From the NCBI RefSeq assembly GCF_017431965.1, contig NZ_JAFRKB010000068.1, positions 1 to 57,339 on the forward strand: DNA of 57,339 nucleotides, written 5' to 3'. Position numbers and translations under genes: made by a program. The stretch comes from Methanobrevibacter sp. Its GTDB lineage: Archaea > Methanobacteriota > Methanobacteria > Methanobacteriales > Methanobacteriaceae. Shown here in pieces: positions 29,072 to 37,710 of this stretch (within the stretch, counting starts at the first letter, position 1; each line of letters opens with the position of its first letter). Under the pieces are notes generated by a model, which was not told the DNA's origin, did no database searches, and saw only the letters and a program-made list of their open reading frames with translations.

Positions 29072-30313
29072 ATGAAAGTATGTATTATTGGTCAAGGATA
29101 TATTGGTCTTCCAACAGCTGCCCTTTTCACTAGAAATCATTGCGAAGTTGTTGGTGTAGATGTTAATGAAGAAATTGTCAATAAATTAAACCAGGGCATA
29201 ATTCACATCGAAGAACCAGGAATCGCTGAAATAATCAAAAATGCCGTTGAAAATAATGTATATAGTGCTTCCCTAACTCCTCAAAAAGCTGATGCATTCA
29301 TTATTACAGTCCCAACACCCTATATAATTGAAAATTATAGCTGTGATTTAAGTTATGTTATTACAGCATGTGAATCCATTCTCCCCTATTTAGAGAAAGG
29401 AAACACTGTTATTATTGAATCAACAATAGCTCCAATGTCAACCGATGAGACTATAAAACCTATATTTGAAAAAGCAGGTTTTACAATTGGTAAGGATTTA
29501 TATCTCGCGCATTGCCCTGAAAGGGTTCTTCCAGGGAAAATACTTGAAGAATTAGTTCATAATGATAGAATTATTGGTGGAGTCACTCCTGAATGCTCAA
29601 AAAAAGCCTGTGAAGTTTATGGGCAATTTGTTGAAGGAGACTTAATGTTGACTGAAGCAAAAACTGCAGAACTGTCAAAATGTATGGAAAATACATTTAG
29701 AGATGTTAATATTGCTCTTGCTAATGAGCTTGCAAAAATTTGCGCTAAAATTGGTGTTAATGCCCTAGACGTTATAAAAATGGCAAATAAACATCCAAGA
29801 GTAAACTTGCACTCCCCTGGGCCAGGTGTAGGAGGGCATTGCCTTGCAATTGATCCTTACTTCATTTATGCAAAAGCCCCAGAAACTGCAAAAATTATCA
29901 AGTTAGCTCGTGACACAAATAATTCAATGCCTGATTTTGTTTGTGAAAATGTGAAAAAAATTGTTTCAAAGGGTAAAATTGCAATACTTGGAGTATCCTA
30001 TAAAGGAAATACAGGAGATGACAGGGAAAGCCCTGCTTATGAAATTATAACTAAATTGAAACAGGACGGATTCGATATAGCAATACACGACCCTCACATT
30101 AAAAATGATGATTTTGTAAGTCTTGATGATGCTTCAAAAGATGCCGATTTAATTTTAATTTTATGTGACCATAATGAATTTAAAACCATCGATTTTGATT
30201 TAATCTCAAAAAATATGAAAAATCCAGTTGTATTCGATACAAAAAATATAATAAATGAAGTTCCAAGTGGAATTACATTATATAATTACGGGAACTTGTA
30301 TAAGCTAAATTAA
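29072..30313 (+). CDS. wecC: UDP-N-acetyl-D-mannosamine dehydrogenase
   Basis: This 413-aa NAD-dependent dehydrogenase oxidises the C6 hydroxyl of UDP-ManNAc to UDP-ManNAcA. MKVCIIGQGYIGLPTAALF is the NAD-binding motif, VPTP lies near 86, IIESTIAP near 115, and HCPERVLPGKILEELVHNDR near 147-166 is specific to the WecC branch. Catalytic K/C motifs include PGPGVGGHCLAIDPYF near 250-265. The strong ribosome binding site AAAGGAG supports the start. The sugar is common in methanogen surface glycans. The stop region meets the convergent DUF2264-like gene with a 4-base overlap. Confidence 0.95.
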   Translation: MKVCIIGQGYIGLPTAALFTRNHCEVVGVDVNEEIVNKLNQGIIHIEEPGIAEIIKNAVENNVYSASLTPQKADAFIITVPTPYIIENYSCDLSYVITACESILPYLEKGNTVIIESTIAPMSTDETIKPIFEKAGFTIGKDLYLAHCPERVLPGKILEELVHNDRIIGGVTPECSKKACEVYGQFVEGDLMLTEAKTAELSKCMENTFRDVNIALANELAKICAKIGVNALDVIKMANKHPRVNLHSPGPGVGGHCLAIDPYFIYAKAPETAKIIKLARDTNNSMPDFVCENVKKIVSKGKIAILGVSYKGNTGDDRESPAYEIITKLKQDGFDIAIHDPHIKNDDFVSLDDASKDADLILILCDHNEFKTIDFDLISKNMKNPVVFDTKNIINEVPSGITLYNYGNLYKLN

Positions 30314-31518
30314 AAATCTATTGGTTGGTCCGGTTGTACTTTTTTGCCATTCCATGCTTTTAAACTAGTCCATTCAGCAGATGGTGAACTCCAGAAACTA
30401 TGTTCTGAATCCAATCCCAAACATAAAAATATTAAACAGCATAAATAAAGGCTACCAGTATTAATATTTTTTTCTGCTATATCAAATTGAGAACCGTTTA
30501 ATCCAATAATTAACCATCCTTCAGAGTTAAAATTATGATTACTTTGGAATTGCTTTACTAAAACTTTAGTAAGCGCAGCCCTAACTTGAGCAGGGTTAAT
30601 ATTTCTAGGTAAAATATTTAGAAGTGAAGCTTGAGATAATAAGTGGAAAACGCCGCAACGGTATGATAATGATTTCCCAACAACAGGATATGTACCTTCA
30701 GGTGAAATTAGCCTTTCAAGTTGAGCGGATAATCTAGATGACCTCATTAACTGAACATCTAAAAATTCACCATCGGAAATACCGTATTTTCTCATTACGG
30801 CTAAAATATCATTTAGCATCGGATGAATGAATAGGCTATTATAATAATTCAATTCAAAGGATTCTCCATCGGAATAAATTGCGTCCCCCATATATAATTC
30901 ATCCCTAAATTTATGAACTCCATAAGTTAAACGCTCCTTATCGCATTCACCAGTGAATTCTAAAAGTGTAGCTTCAATCATTGCAGTATACAGCAACCAA
31001 CGATTTTCATATGGTGCTACAACCCTTGTTTCTTTAAGATATTCAATAATTTTAGCTTGTACTTCAATCGGTAAATTAAGCCAAATCTGATTTTTAGCAC
31101 GAAGTAACCCTTGAGCAAATAAAGCAACATTAAATAAAGATTGTTTAGATTCAATAACAAAAATAAAATCACTGCTATTCGGATTGATGGCATTTATAAT
31201 GGACCTTAAGGTTAAACGTATATATTTTTCCCTTAATTGACCTTCATCAGAGCTATCCGGTCCCAATTCTAGCCAAGGAGAAACACCATTAAAAACACTA
31301 GCAAAAGCTTCAAGATATGCAAATTTCTGACCTTCTGCACTTATTGACTCATAAGGCATTTTTTTCTTAAAAGACTTGCTAGATAATGAATCCAAAACAG
31401 GGAAAGCTATTCTTTGTAATATTGAAACCCATACCATTCTATCTTCTAAAATAGGAGTTTTCTCTTCAATAACGGGTTCTTCTTTTTTTCTAAATCTACC
31501 AAAAATTGATTTGCTCAT
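30310..31518 (-). CDS. DUF2264-like protein, possible glycan-active (alpha/alpha)-barrel
   Basis: The 402-aa, mostly helical protein resembles the DUF2264 family. Recognisable stretches are PYESISAEGQKFAYLEAFA near 55-73, GVSPWLELG, and EDRMVW...LQRIAFPVL near the start, plus PYENRWLLYTAMIEA near 185 and GDAIYSDGESFELNYYNS near 230. Helical-barrel members are often linked to polysaccharide breakdown, but no reaction is established here. There is no signal peptide. The ATG at 31518 is chosen because a TATA box (TTTATATA, 31542-31549) lies about 26 bases upstream, making it a probable leaderless start; an ATG seven codons upstream would overlap the TATA box. Confidence 0.75.
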   Translation of the reverse strand: MSKSIFGRFRKKEEPVIEEKTPILEDRMVWVSILQRIAFPVLDSLSSKSFKKKMPYESISAEGQKFAYLEAFASVFNGVSPWLELGPDSSDEGQLREKYIRLTLRSIINAINPNSSDFIFVIESKQSLFNVALFAQGLLRAKNQIWLNLPIEVQAKIIEYLKETRVVAPYENRWLLYTAMIEATLLEFTGECDKERLTYGVHKFRDELYMGDAIYSDGESFELNYYNSLFIHPMLNDILAVMRKYGISDGEFLDVQLMRSSRLSAQLERLISPEGTYPVVGKSLSYRCGVFHLLSQASLLNILPRNINPAQVRAALTKVLVKQFQSNHNFNSEGWLIIGLNGSQFDIAEKNINTGSLYLCCLIFLCLGLDSEHSFWSSPSAEWTSLKAWNGKKVQPDQPIDF

Positions 31519-31636
31519 GAAATATAATTTATTAAACATTATATATAAATCTTAAAAAAACTTAATTTTTAAAATTAATAAGAGTTTATATATTTTATTA
31601 AACAAAAATATTTATCATTATTAAGAGGTTGAAAAT

Positions 31637-32881
31637 ATGCCGACAATGTCTGAAAAAATATTAGCTAAAGCATCTGGAAAAGATGAAGTAGAAGCTGGAG
31701 ATATCATTATTGCAAATATTGATGTTGCAATGACTCATGATTTAACCGGACCTCTTTCTGTAGAATCCTTTAAAAAGATTGGAGCTGAAAAGGTTTGGGA
31801 TCCATCAAAAATTGTCATTCCATTTGACCATCAGGTTCCAGCCGATTCAATTGACTCAGCTAATAATCATATTATTATGAGAAACTTCGTGAAAGAGCAA
31901 GGAATAGAAAATTTTTATGATGTTAATGCTGGTGTATGTCATCAAATTCTTCCGGAATTAGGTCATGTCGTGCCTGGAGAAGTTATTGTAGGTGCAGATT
32001 CACATACTTGTACTCATGGAGCTTTAGGAGCTTTTTCAACTGGTATTGGTTCTACTGATATGGCTATGGTATTTGCAGAAGGCAACTTATGGTTTAAAGT
32101 GCCTGAAACAAACAGATTCAATATTACTGGTAATTTAAAAGAAAATGTATATGCTAAAGATGTTATTTTGAATATCATAGGTCAAGTAGGTGCCGACGGA
32201 TCAACATACAAAGCTTGTGAATTTGCTGGTGAAACAGTTTCAAATATGAGCATTTCAGATAGAATGGTATTAACAAATATGGCTATTGAAATGGGTGGTA
32301 AAACTGGTTTGGTCGAACCTGATGAAAAAACAATTAGTTATGTAGAAAGTCGTTCACAAAAGCCATATGAAGTATTTAAAACTGACTTGGATTCATCATC
32401 TCTTAATATAATTGACATTGATGTAAGCGATTTGGAGCCGCAGGTTGCCTGTCCTCATCATGTGGATAACGTGAAACCTGTAAGTGAAGTCGACCAAGAA
32501 CTTGACCAAGTATTTTTAGGTTCTTGCACTAATGGAAGACTCAGTGATTTGAGGGATGCGGCAAAAATATTGAAAGGAAAAAAAATCGCTAATAAAACTA
32601 GAATGTTAGTAATTCCAGCATCGAAAGAAGTATATACAAAAGCACTTGATGAAGGATTAATTAAAATATTTGTTGAAGCGGGAGCACTTGTTTCGGCCCC
32701 TTGTTGTGGACCATGCCTTGGAGGACATACTGGAATTATTGGACCGGGGGAAGTAAGTCTTTCTACCTCAAATAGGAACTTTAAAGGTAGGCAAGGTTCT
32801 CCTGATGGAAAAGTTTATCTGTCTTCTGCCGCTGTTGCTGCAGCTTCAGCCATCGAAGGAAAAATTGTAGCGCCGGAGTGA
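31637..32881 (+). CDS. leuC: 3-isopropylmalate dehydratase large subunit (or homoaconitase)
   Basis: The 414-aa aconitase-family subunit contains [20 protein letters not shown] near 117-136, [13 protein letters not shown] near 294-306 (first Cys of the 4Fe-4S cluster), and [14 protein letters not shown] near 352-365 (the other two cysteines). It isomerises 2- to 3-isopropylmalate with the small subunit encoded next. Methanogens also have a homoaconitase pair for coenzyme B synthesis with near-identical motifs; the loop of the small subunit here favours isopropylmalate. The start has an AGAGG ribosome binding site. Confidence 0.9.
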   Translation: MPTMSEKILAKASGKDEVEAGDIIIANIDVAMTHDLTGPLSVESFKKIGAEKVWDPSKIVIPFDHQVPADSIDSANNHIIMRNFVKEQGIENFYDVNAGVCHQILPELGHVVPGEVIVGADSHTCTHGALGAFSTGIGSTDMAMVFAEGNLWFKVPETNRFNITGNLKENVYAKDVILNIIGQVGADGSTYKACEFAGETVSNMSISDRMVLTNMAIEMGGKTGLVEPDEKTISYVESRSQKPYEVFKTDLDSSSLNIIDIDVSDLEPQVACPHHVDNVKPVSEVDQELDQVFLGSCTNGRLSDLRDAAKILKGKKIANKTRMLVIPASKEVYTKALDEGLIKIFVEAGALVSAPCCGPCLGGHTGIIGPGEVSLSTSNRNFKGRQGSPDGKVYLSSAAVAAASAIEGKIVAPE

Positions 32882-32885
32882 AATT

Positions 32886-33365
32886 ATGAAAGGAACTGCA
32901 TGGAAATTTGGAAATGACATTGATACTGACATTATCATTCCTGGAAGATATTTAATTTATACCGATGAAGAAAGATTATCAGCTCATTGTATGGAAGGTT
33001 TGGATGCTGAATTTAGTAAAAAATGCAAAAAAGGAGATTTTCTTGTGGCTGGAACAAACTTCGGTTGCGGATCTTCTAGAGAACATGCCCCAATAGCTCT
33101 CAAAGGTGTTGGAGTATCCGCAGTGATTGCTGAATCATTTGCAAGAATTTTTTATAGAAATGCGACAAATGTAGGTGTACCTCTCTTAGAAGCTCCAGGC
33201 ATCACAAAACTTGTAGAGGATGGAGATGAAATTGAAGTGGATATGGAAAAAGGAACCATAACCTCAGCAAATGGAGAATCTATCACATTTAAAAAATTAC
33301 CTCCGTTTATGTTAGAAATTTTAGAACAAGGTGGATTAATTGAATACCTCAAAAACAAAAGATAA
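32886..33365 (+). CDS. leuD: 3-isopropylmalate dehydratase small subunit
   Basis: The 159-aa swivel-domain subunit has [16 protein letters not shown] at the start, [14 protein letters not shown] near 56-69, and [18 protein letters not shown] near 81-98. The substrate-loop sequence after the first strand reads YLIYT. Studies of the Methanocaldococcus pair report YLRT for homoaconitase and YLVY-like loops for isopropylmalate isomerase, so this one is assigned to leucine synthesis. It follows leuC by 4 bases and overlaps the start of the dehydrogenase gene by 26 bases. Confidence 0.9.
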   Translation: MKGTAWKFGNDIDTDIIIPGRYLIYTDEERLSAHCMEGLDAEFSKKCKKGDFLVAGTNFGCGSSREHAPIALKGVGVSAVIAESFARIFYRNATNVGVPLLEAPGITKLVEDGDEIEVDMEKGTITSANGESITFKKLPPFMLEILEQGGLIEYLKNKR

Positions 33366-34347
33366 ATATCAGATTGCAATTATTCCCGGAGATGGAATAG
33401 GAAAAGAAGTAATGGATGCAACTATATTAGTTCTTGATGAATTAAATATCGATTTTCATTATGTTTACGGTGAAGCTGGTGATGAATGTAGTGAAAAAAC
33501 AGGCACCCCTCTACCTAAAGAAACATTAGATATCATTAGAAATGCGGATGCATGTTTATTTGGTGCTGCAGGAGAAACCGCTGCAGATGTTATTGTAAAA
33601 ATACGCCAAGAAATGAAAATGTTTGCAAATCTAAGACCTGTTAAATCTTATCCTAATACTAATGCATTATTTGATGATGTTGATTTCATGATTGTTCGTG
33701 AAAATACCGAAGGGTTATATATTGCGAATAAAGAAGAATTAACTGAAGATGGTGCAATTGCCAAACGTATTATTACAAAAAAAGCTGAAGAACGTATTAT
33801 CGACTATGCTTTTAATTATGCAAAAGAAAATAATAAAAGCAAAGTCACAGCAGTTCATAAGGCTAATGTATTAAAGAAAAGTGATGGATTATTTAAACAA
33901 ATTTTCTACGATGTGGCTGAAAAATACCCTGATATTGAAGCCGAAGATTTTTATGTGGATGCAACAGCAATGTATTTAATTACTCAACCACAAAACTTTG
34001 AAGTAATAGTAACTACTAATTTATTCGGTGATATATTATCTGATGAAGGTGCAGGACTCGTTGGAGGACTTGGTTTAATACCATCAGCAAATATTGGAGA
34101 AAATGGAGCTTTATTTGAACCAGTTCACGGTTCAGCACCGGATATTGCTGGTGAAGGCAAAGCTAATCCAATAGCAATGATGCTCTCATCAATTATGATG
34201 TTAAGGTACCTCGGTGAAAACGAAGCGGCAGACAAATTTGAAGCTGCAATTTTGAAAGTGTTAAACGATGGTGAAACCTTAACTAGTGATTTAGGAGGCT
34301 CATCAAGTACAATTGAAGTAGCTGAAGCTATTAAAAATAATTTATAA
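33340..34347 (+). CDS. leuB: 3-isopropylmalate dehydrogenase (LeuB/AksF family)
   Basis: A 335-aa decarboxylating dehydrogenase with IAIIPGDGIGKEVM near 13, FANLRPVKSYP near 91, IVRENTEGLYI near 113, and a C-terminal FGDILSDEGAGLVGGLGLIPSANIG near 228-252 plus EPVHGSAPDIAG. Start: no ATG exists near the conserved N-terminus; TTG at 33340 preceded by AAGGTGG is the best candidate and lies inside leuD, so translation is probably coupled. Homoisocitrate dehydrogenase of coenzyme B synthesis is the other possible role; context (leuCD) favours leucine. Confidence 0.92.
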   Translation: MNTSKTKDKYQIAIIPGDGIGKEVMDATILVLDELNIDFHYVYGEAGDECSEKTGTPLPKETLDIIRNADACLFGAAGETAADVIVKIRQEMKMFANLRPVKSYPNTNALFDDVDFMIVRENTEGLYIANKEELTEDGAIAKRIITKKAEERIIDYAFNYAKENNKSKVTAVHKANVLKKSDGLFKQIFYDVAEKYPDIEAEDFYVDATAMYLITQPQNFEVIVTTNLFGDILSDEGAGLVGGLGLIPSANIGENGALFEPVHGSAPDIAGEGKANPIAMMLSSIMMLRYLGENEAADKFEAAILKVLNDGETLTSDLGGSSSTIEVAEAIKNNL

Positions 34348-34362
34348 AATGGAGATAAAAAA

Positions 34363-34476
34363 ATGAATTTCAAAAAATTAACAAAAATGCAATTAGCAGC
34401 CCTTTTTATCATATTCATTATGGTAATAAGTGGTGTTGCAGGATTTTTACTTTTGTTATTCCAAAGTGGTGCTTAA
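34363..34476 (+). CDS. 37-aa single-span membrane peptide
   Basis: ATG 34363 to TAA 34474-34476 encodes a short basic N-terminus (MNFKKLTKMQ) and one hydrophobic helix (LAALFIIFIMVISGVAGFLL) with a brief tail. GGAGAT lies 8 bases before the start, a good ribosome binding site. It fills the gap between leuB and ribH exactly, with 15 bases on either side, and is on the operon strand. No named family is recognised. A membrane-bound small regulator or complex subunit is possible. Confidence 0.65.
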   Translation: MNFKKLTKMQLAALFIIFIMVISGVAGFLLLLFQSGA

Positions 34477-34491
34477 ATAGGAGATGAAAAA

Positions 34492-34908
34492 ATGGTAAAA
34501 TATGAAATAGCAGCAGTTGTTGCTGAATTTAATTATGATATAACACAAATGATGTTAGAGTTAGCTAAAGCAGAAGCTAAAAATAGAGATTGTGAAATTA
34601 CTAAAGTAGTAGCTGTTCCTGGCGTATTTGATATGCCACTTGTAATTAAAAAATTATTACAAAAAGGAGAATACGATGCAATAATTACTTTAGGTGCTGT
34701 AATAGAAGGTGCAACCGACCATGACCAAATTGTAGCACAACATGCATCTCGTAAAATCGCTGATTTAGCTCTTGAATATGACACACCAGTTGCTCTAGGA
34801 ATTACTGGTCCTGGAATGACAAGAATGGATGCACATAGACGTGTTAAAAATGCAAAAAGTGCAGTTGAAGCAGCAATTAAAATGTGTGATAGATTAAAAG
34901 AAATTTAG
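34492..34908 (+). CDS. ribH: 6,7-dimethyl-8-ribityllumazine synthase
   Basis: The 138-aa archaeal-type lumazine synthase condenses the ribityl-pyrimidine with dihydroxybutanone phosphate to give the riboflavin precursor. Seen here are AEFNYDITQMML near 11-22, VPGVFDMPLVIKKLL near 42-56 (the substrate loop), GAVIEGATDHDQIVA near 69-83 with the catalytic His, and LGITGPGMTRMDAHRR near 101-116. It is preceded by AGGAGAT. Flavin and F420 synthesis share intermediates with this step in methanogens. Confidence 0.95.
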   Translation: MVKYEIAAVVAEFNYDITQMMLELAKAEAKNRDCEITKVVAVPGVFDMPLVIKKLLQKGEYDAIITLGAVIEGATDHDQIVAQHASRKIADLALEYDTPVALGITGPGMTRMDAHRRVKNAKSAVEAAIKMCDRLKEI

Positions 34909-34915
34909 TGATTGG

Positions 34916-35854
34916 ATGGAAATTCTTAAACCTAACGAATTAAAAGAAAAATTTAACGATCCGTGGATTGCACCATACAAAAAAGTTTTGACTATGGTAG
35001 ATGGTGATAAAGTCGAAATTGTCGAATATCATCCCTGCATCTCTGGGTCTCATTGGTTATTGAATCAATATCGAAACAATTCTGAATTAATCGATTCAGC
35101 TTATCGTGACGGAAATAAGCATGTTTACTCCTGTCATGTTGGTTCTAGCCCACTTGACTTAAAAGCCAGTTTTAATGCTGCGGGAATAGATGAGATTGTA
35201 ATTGATGGTGATGAAGTCAAAGTAACTCATGCTGGACTTGCGGGAGCAGGTGTAGGCGCTGGAATGTGTAGAGGAATGGGTGAAGGTGTTAAATATATTG
35301 AACTTATTGAAACTGGAGGAGGTTCAAAAGTTGGAAAAGCCACCGTTGTAACTCCAAAACTTCAAAAAGTGGTAATCGGTGTTGATGATACTGATACTAA
35401 AGATGCTGGAGCTACTTGGACAATGGCGCACAACTTAGGCGTTGAACTTGCAGACGAAGGTTTTGAATATTTAGACCATATTATCGTCCAATTATACCCA
35501 CATAATCCTCATAAAACCCAAAATTGCGTGTCAATTGCCCTTACATTTGCTGTTGAGGAATCTAAAAAAGAAGATTTAATTAATAGAGTTATTGAAATTC
35601 TTAAAAGAGACACCTTATCCGATAAAACAGCTATTGCTATTTTAGAGGGTCTGGATATTCCTGAAAAATTAAGAGATTATTCAATAGCAACAAAATCTGG
35701 AATGATGGATGTTGAAACTGCAGAAGCCACTGCAAAAGAATTGAACATTCCTTTGATTGCAGTAACTGGGGAGCAAGGCAAAGTTGGTGCTTTGGCAGCA
35801 CTCGGACTTTATAATGATGTGGAAGAAGCTGTTAAAGCCTATGATAAAAAGTAA
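34916..35854 (+). CDS. Putative methanogenesis marker protein 11
   Basis: A 312-aa protein of a family confined to methanogens and related archaea, with a segment resembling the TiaS/DUF1743 tRNA agmatinylcytidine synthetase domain: VVIGVDDTDTKDAGATWTMA near 158-177 and PHNPHKTQNCVSIALTF near 200-216. The N-terminal half has YHPCISGSHWLLNQYR and a glycine-rich GLAGAGVGAGMCRGMGEG near 111-128. The biochemical role is not established; by family distribution it may help modify a methanogenesis component. It lies 7 bases after ribH at the end of this operon, before a strong terminator. Confidence 0.85.
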   Translation: MEILKPNELKEKFNDPWIAPYKKVLTMVDGDKVEIVEYHPCISGSHWLLNQYRNNSELIDSAYRDGNKHVYSCHVGSSPLDLKASFNAAGIDEIVIDGDEVKVTHAGLAGAGVGAGMCRGMGEGVKYIELIETGGGSKVGKATVVTPKLQKVVIGVDDTDTKDAGATWTMAHNLGVELADEGFEYLDHIIVQLYPHNPHKTQNCVSIALTFAVEESKKEDLINRVIEILKRDTLSDKTAIAILEGLDIPEKLRDYSIATKSGMMDVETAEATAKELNIPLIAVTGEQGKVGALAALGLYNDVEEAVKAYDKK

Positions 35855-35890
35855 TCTAAGAATTATTTCTTAGATTTTTACTATTTTTTT
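35855..35890 (+). terminator. Hairpin terminator after the marker 11 gene
   Basis: TCTAAGAA and TTCTTAGA form a perfect 8-bp stem with TTAT loop (35855-35874). It starts right after the stop codon and is followed by TTTTTA and an eight-T run. It marks the end of the leuC-to-marker-11 operon and may also serve the convergent glycosyltransferase gene weakly. Confidence 0.75.
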
Positions 35891-37584
35891 TAAATATAGA
35901 AATTCAAGAAATTATCCTGATTTGAATTTACAAATTGTTTAATTGAAGTGGTATTTGTATCTTTAATAATTATTCTAAATTCATTACCGTCGTCGTTAAT
36001 GAAACTAATGTTTTCCAGATTACTCATTGTATAAACGGTTTCACCATTTATAGCGATATTATATGATGAATCATTGTTAAAAATTCCTGTTGAATCAGCA
36101 ATAGAAACATTATTTATTAATACTTCAAAAGTTGTTGCATTTCTGCTTCTAGATGAAACAATGAACTTTTCTGTGAATGTTGAATTGTCTTTTTCGTGAC
36201 TATGAGTAATAATAGATCCTTCAAATATTTCTTTCAAACGGCTATCTTGAATAATATCCCCATCTTCAACCTTTAATGATTTCTTTACTTCAATAGGTAA
36301 CCTAAGTGTATCCGGTTCACCATCTCTTGTTTCATTAACAGTATAAAATTCGTTATTTATTTCTATTGTGTCGTTTACTTTAGCACTTAATGTCAACATC
36401 GCAGACGAAGGCATGCGAATTTGATATGATTCATTTTCAATAGCCGCGTCAATAGTATATGGGCCTCTGACAGAAATTGCGCTGTCTGTTGACGTATCGG
36501 CATAAATGATTAGGTTTCTTGAGTTTGGTTCTATGGATAAAACACCATTTTCAAAATGCGCCGCACCAATAAATGTAGAAATCATCAATAACAATATAAT
36601 GACTGAAATAATCATTGGAAAATGAATTTTAATGAAAGACTTTATTAAATTTCCTTTAGGTGTCTTTCTAAACATGTCAATAGATTTTAAAATAACTTTG
36701 ATAATATAATAAATTGATAAAATAATGCCTATGACGGAAATTAGGACACCTACTAATAATGGAACTATCTTTACAAAAAATATTGTAAATAAACCTAAAA
36801 TCACCAAAGATAATCCAACTATAGACATGCGAATATAATAACCAATGTTATCAATCATTGTAACGCGACCGTACTTGTTAGCACGGCCTATAATTGTTCT
36901 TACAACTTCATTAGCCATCAAATTTAAATCTTCAAGAGGGGACATGTCATGTTGAATAGCACCGATGTCAACTTCCATGATAGAAATTCCAAGCACATCA
37001 GCGTCAATGACAATACCAACGTCAACACCATAATCCTTTTCAAAATTAATCTTTTTTAATACTTCTTTACGTGCAGCAAACTGACCGCTTAATGGCTGTT
37101 CAAAAGAAATTTCGGGGAAAAAGAAATTTAAAAGTGGTTTAGCAGTAAGTTCAGTTACACGTCCACTTTCACGAGCGAATTTAGTTTTAGTAATATCAGT
37201 TTTTCCAAGTAAAATTGGTTTAATGATTGCTTCAACCTTTTTTGAAGTTAAATTGAAAATATCCGCATCAATGAATGCTATTATATCACATTCGGCTTGT
37301 TGATAGCCAGTATATAAAGCTTGACCTTTACCTTTATTTGTTTCGTGATTAATAACGATGGCTCCTGCCTTTAAGGCTTCGGCTTCTGTATTATCAGAAG
37401 ATCCGTCATTAACTACTATGATTTCATCTACAAACGAAACTTTTTTGACAACTTCAACTACTTGAGCTACAGTATCTTCCTCATTGTAGGCGGGAATAAT
37501 TACTGAAACCTTTTGATATTTCTTAGGCTTTTCAGTTTTAATACCAGCAAGCAAAAATGCAATTAGTACAAAAAACCAATACAC
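35890..37584 (-). CDS. Membrane GT2 glycosyltransferase with C-terminal outer domain
   Basis: A 564-aa fusion. An N-terminal span (residues 1-14) is followed by a GT2 domain (KVSVIIPAYNEEDTV, VVNDGSSDNTEAEA, IIAFIDADIFNL near 100-111). The span of the catalytic domain resembles glucosyl-3-phosphoglycerate synthase/GT81-like enzymes. Next come about three membrane segments (255-310 and 335-355) and a beta-rich C-terminal region of some 200 residues with several N-x-S/T sites, probably outside the membrane. It stands alone, convergent with marker 11. A role in glycan or lipid glycosylation is inferred; the outer domain has no family I recognise. Confidence 0.82.
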   Translation of the reverse strand: MYWFFVLIAFLLAGIKTEKPKKYQKVSVIIPAYNEEDTVAQVVEVVKKVSFVDEIIVVNDGSSDNTEAEALKAGAIVINHETNKGKGQALYTGYQQAECDIIAFIDADIFNLTSKKVEAIIKPILLGKTDITKTKFARESGRVTELTAKPLLNFFFPEISFEQPLSGQFAARKEVLKKINFEKDYGVDVGIVIDADVLGISIMEVDIGAIQHDMSPLEDLNLMANEVVRTIIGRANKYGRVTMIDNIGYYIRMSIVGLSLVILGLFTIFFVKIVPLLVGVLISVIGIILSIYYIIKVILKSIDMFRKTPKGNLIKSFIKIHFPMIISVIILLLMISTFIGAAHFENGVLSIEPNSRNLIIYADTSTDSAISVRGPYTIDAAIENESYQIRMPSSAMLTLSAKVNDTIEINNEFYTVNETRDGEPDTLRLPIEVKKSLKVEDGDIIQDSRLKEIFEGSIITHSHEKDNSTFTEKFIVSSRSRNATTFEVLINNVSIADSTGIFNNDSSYNIAINGETVYTMSNLENISFINDDGNEFRIIIKDTNTTSIKQFVNSNQDNFLNFYI

Positions 37585-37710
37585 TAAAATTCACCATTAA
37601 AAGTTTAATTATTAATATTATGTTATTTAAGTACTATAAATATTATTAGTTTGAAAGTACAATTTTATAATGATATATGAAACCCATTTAATTTCAAAGG
37701 TAGTAATTTA

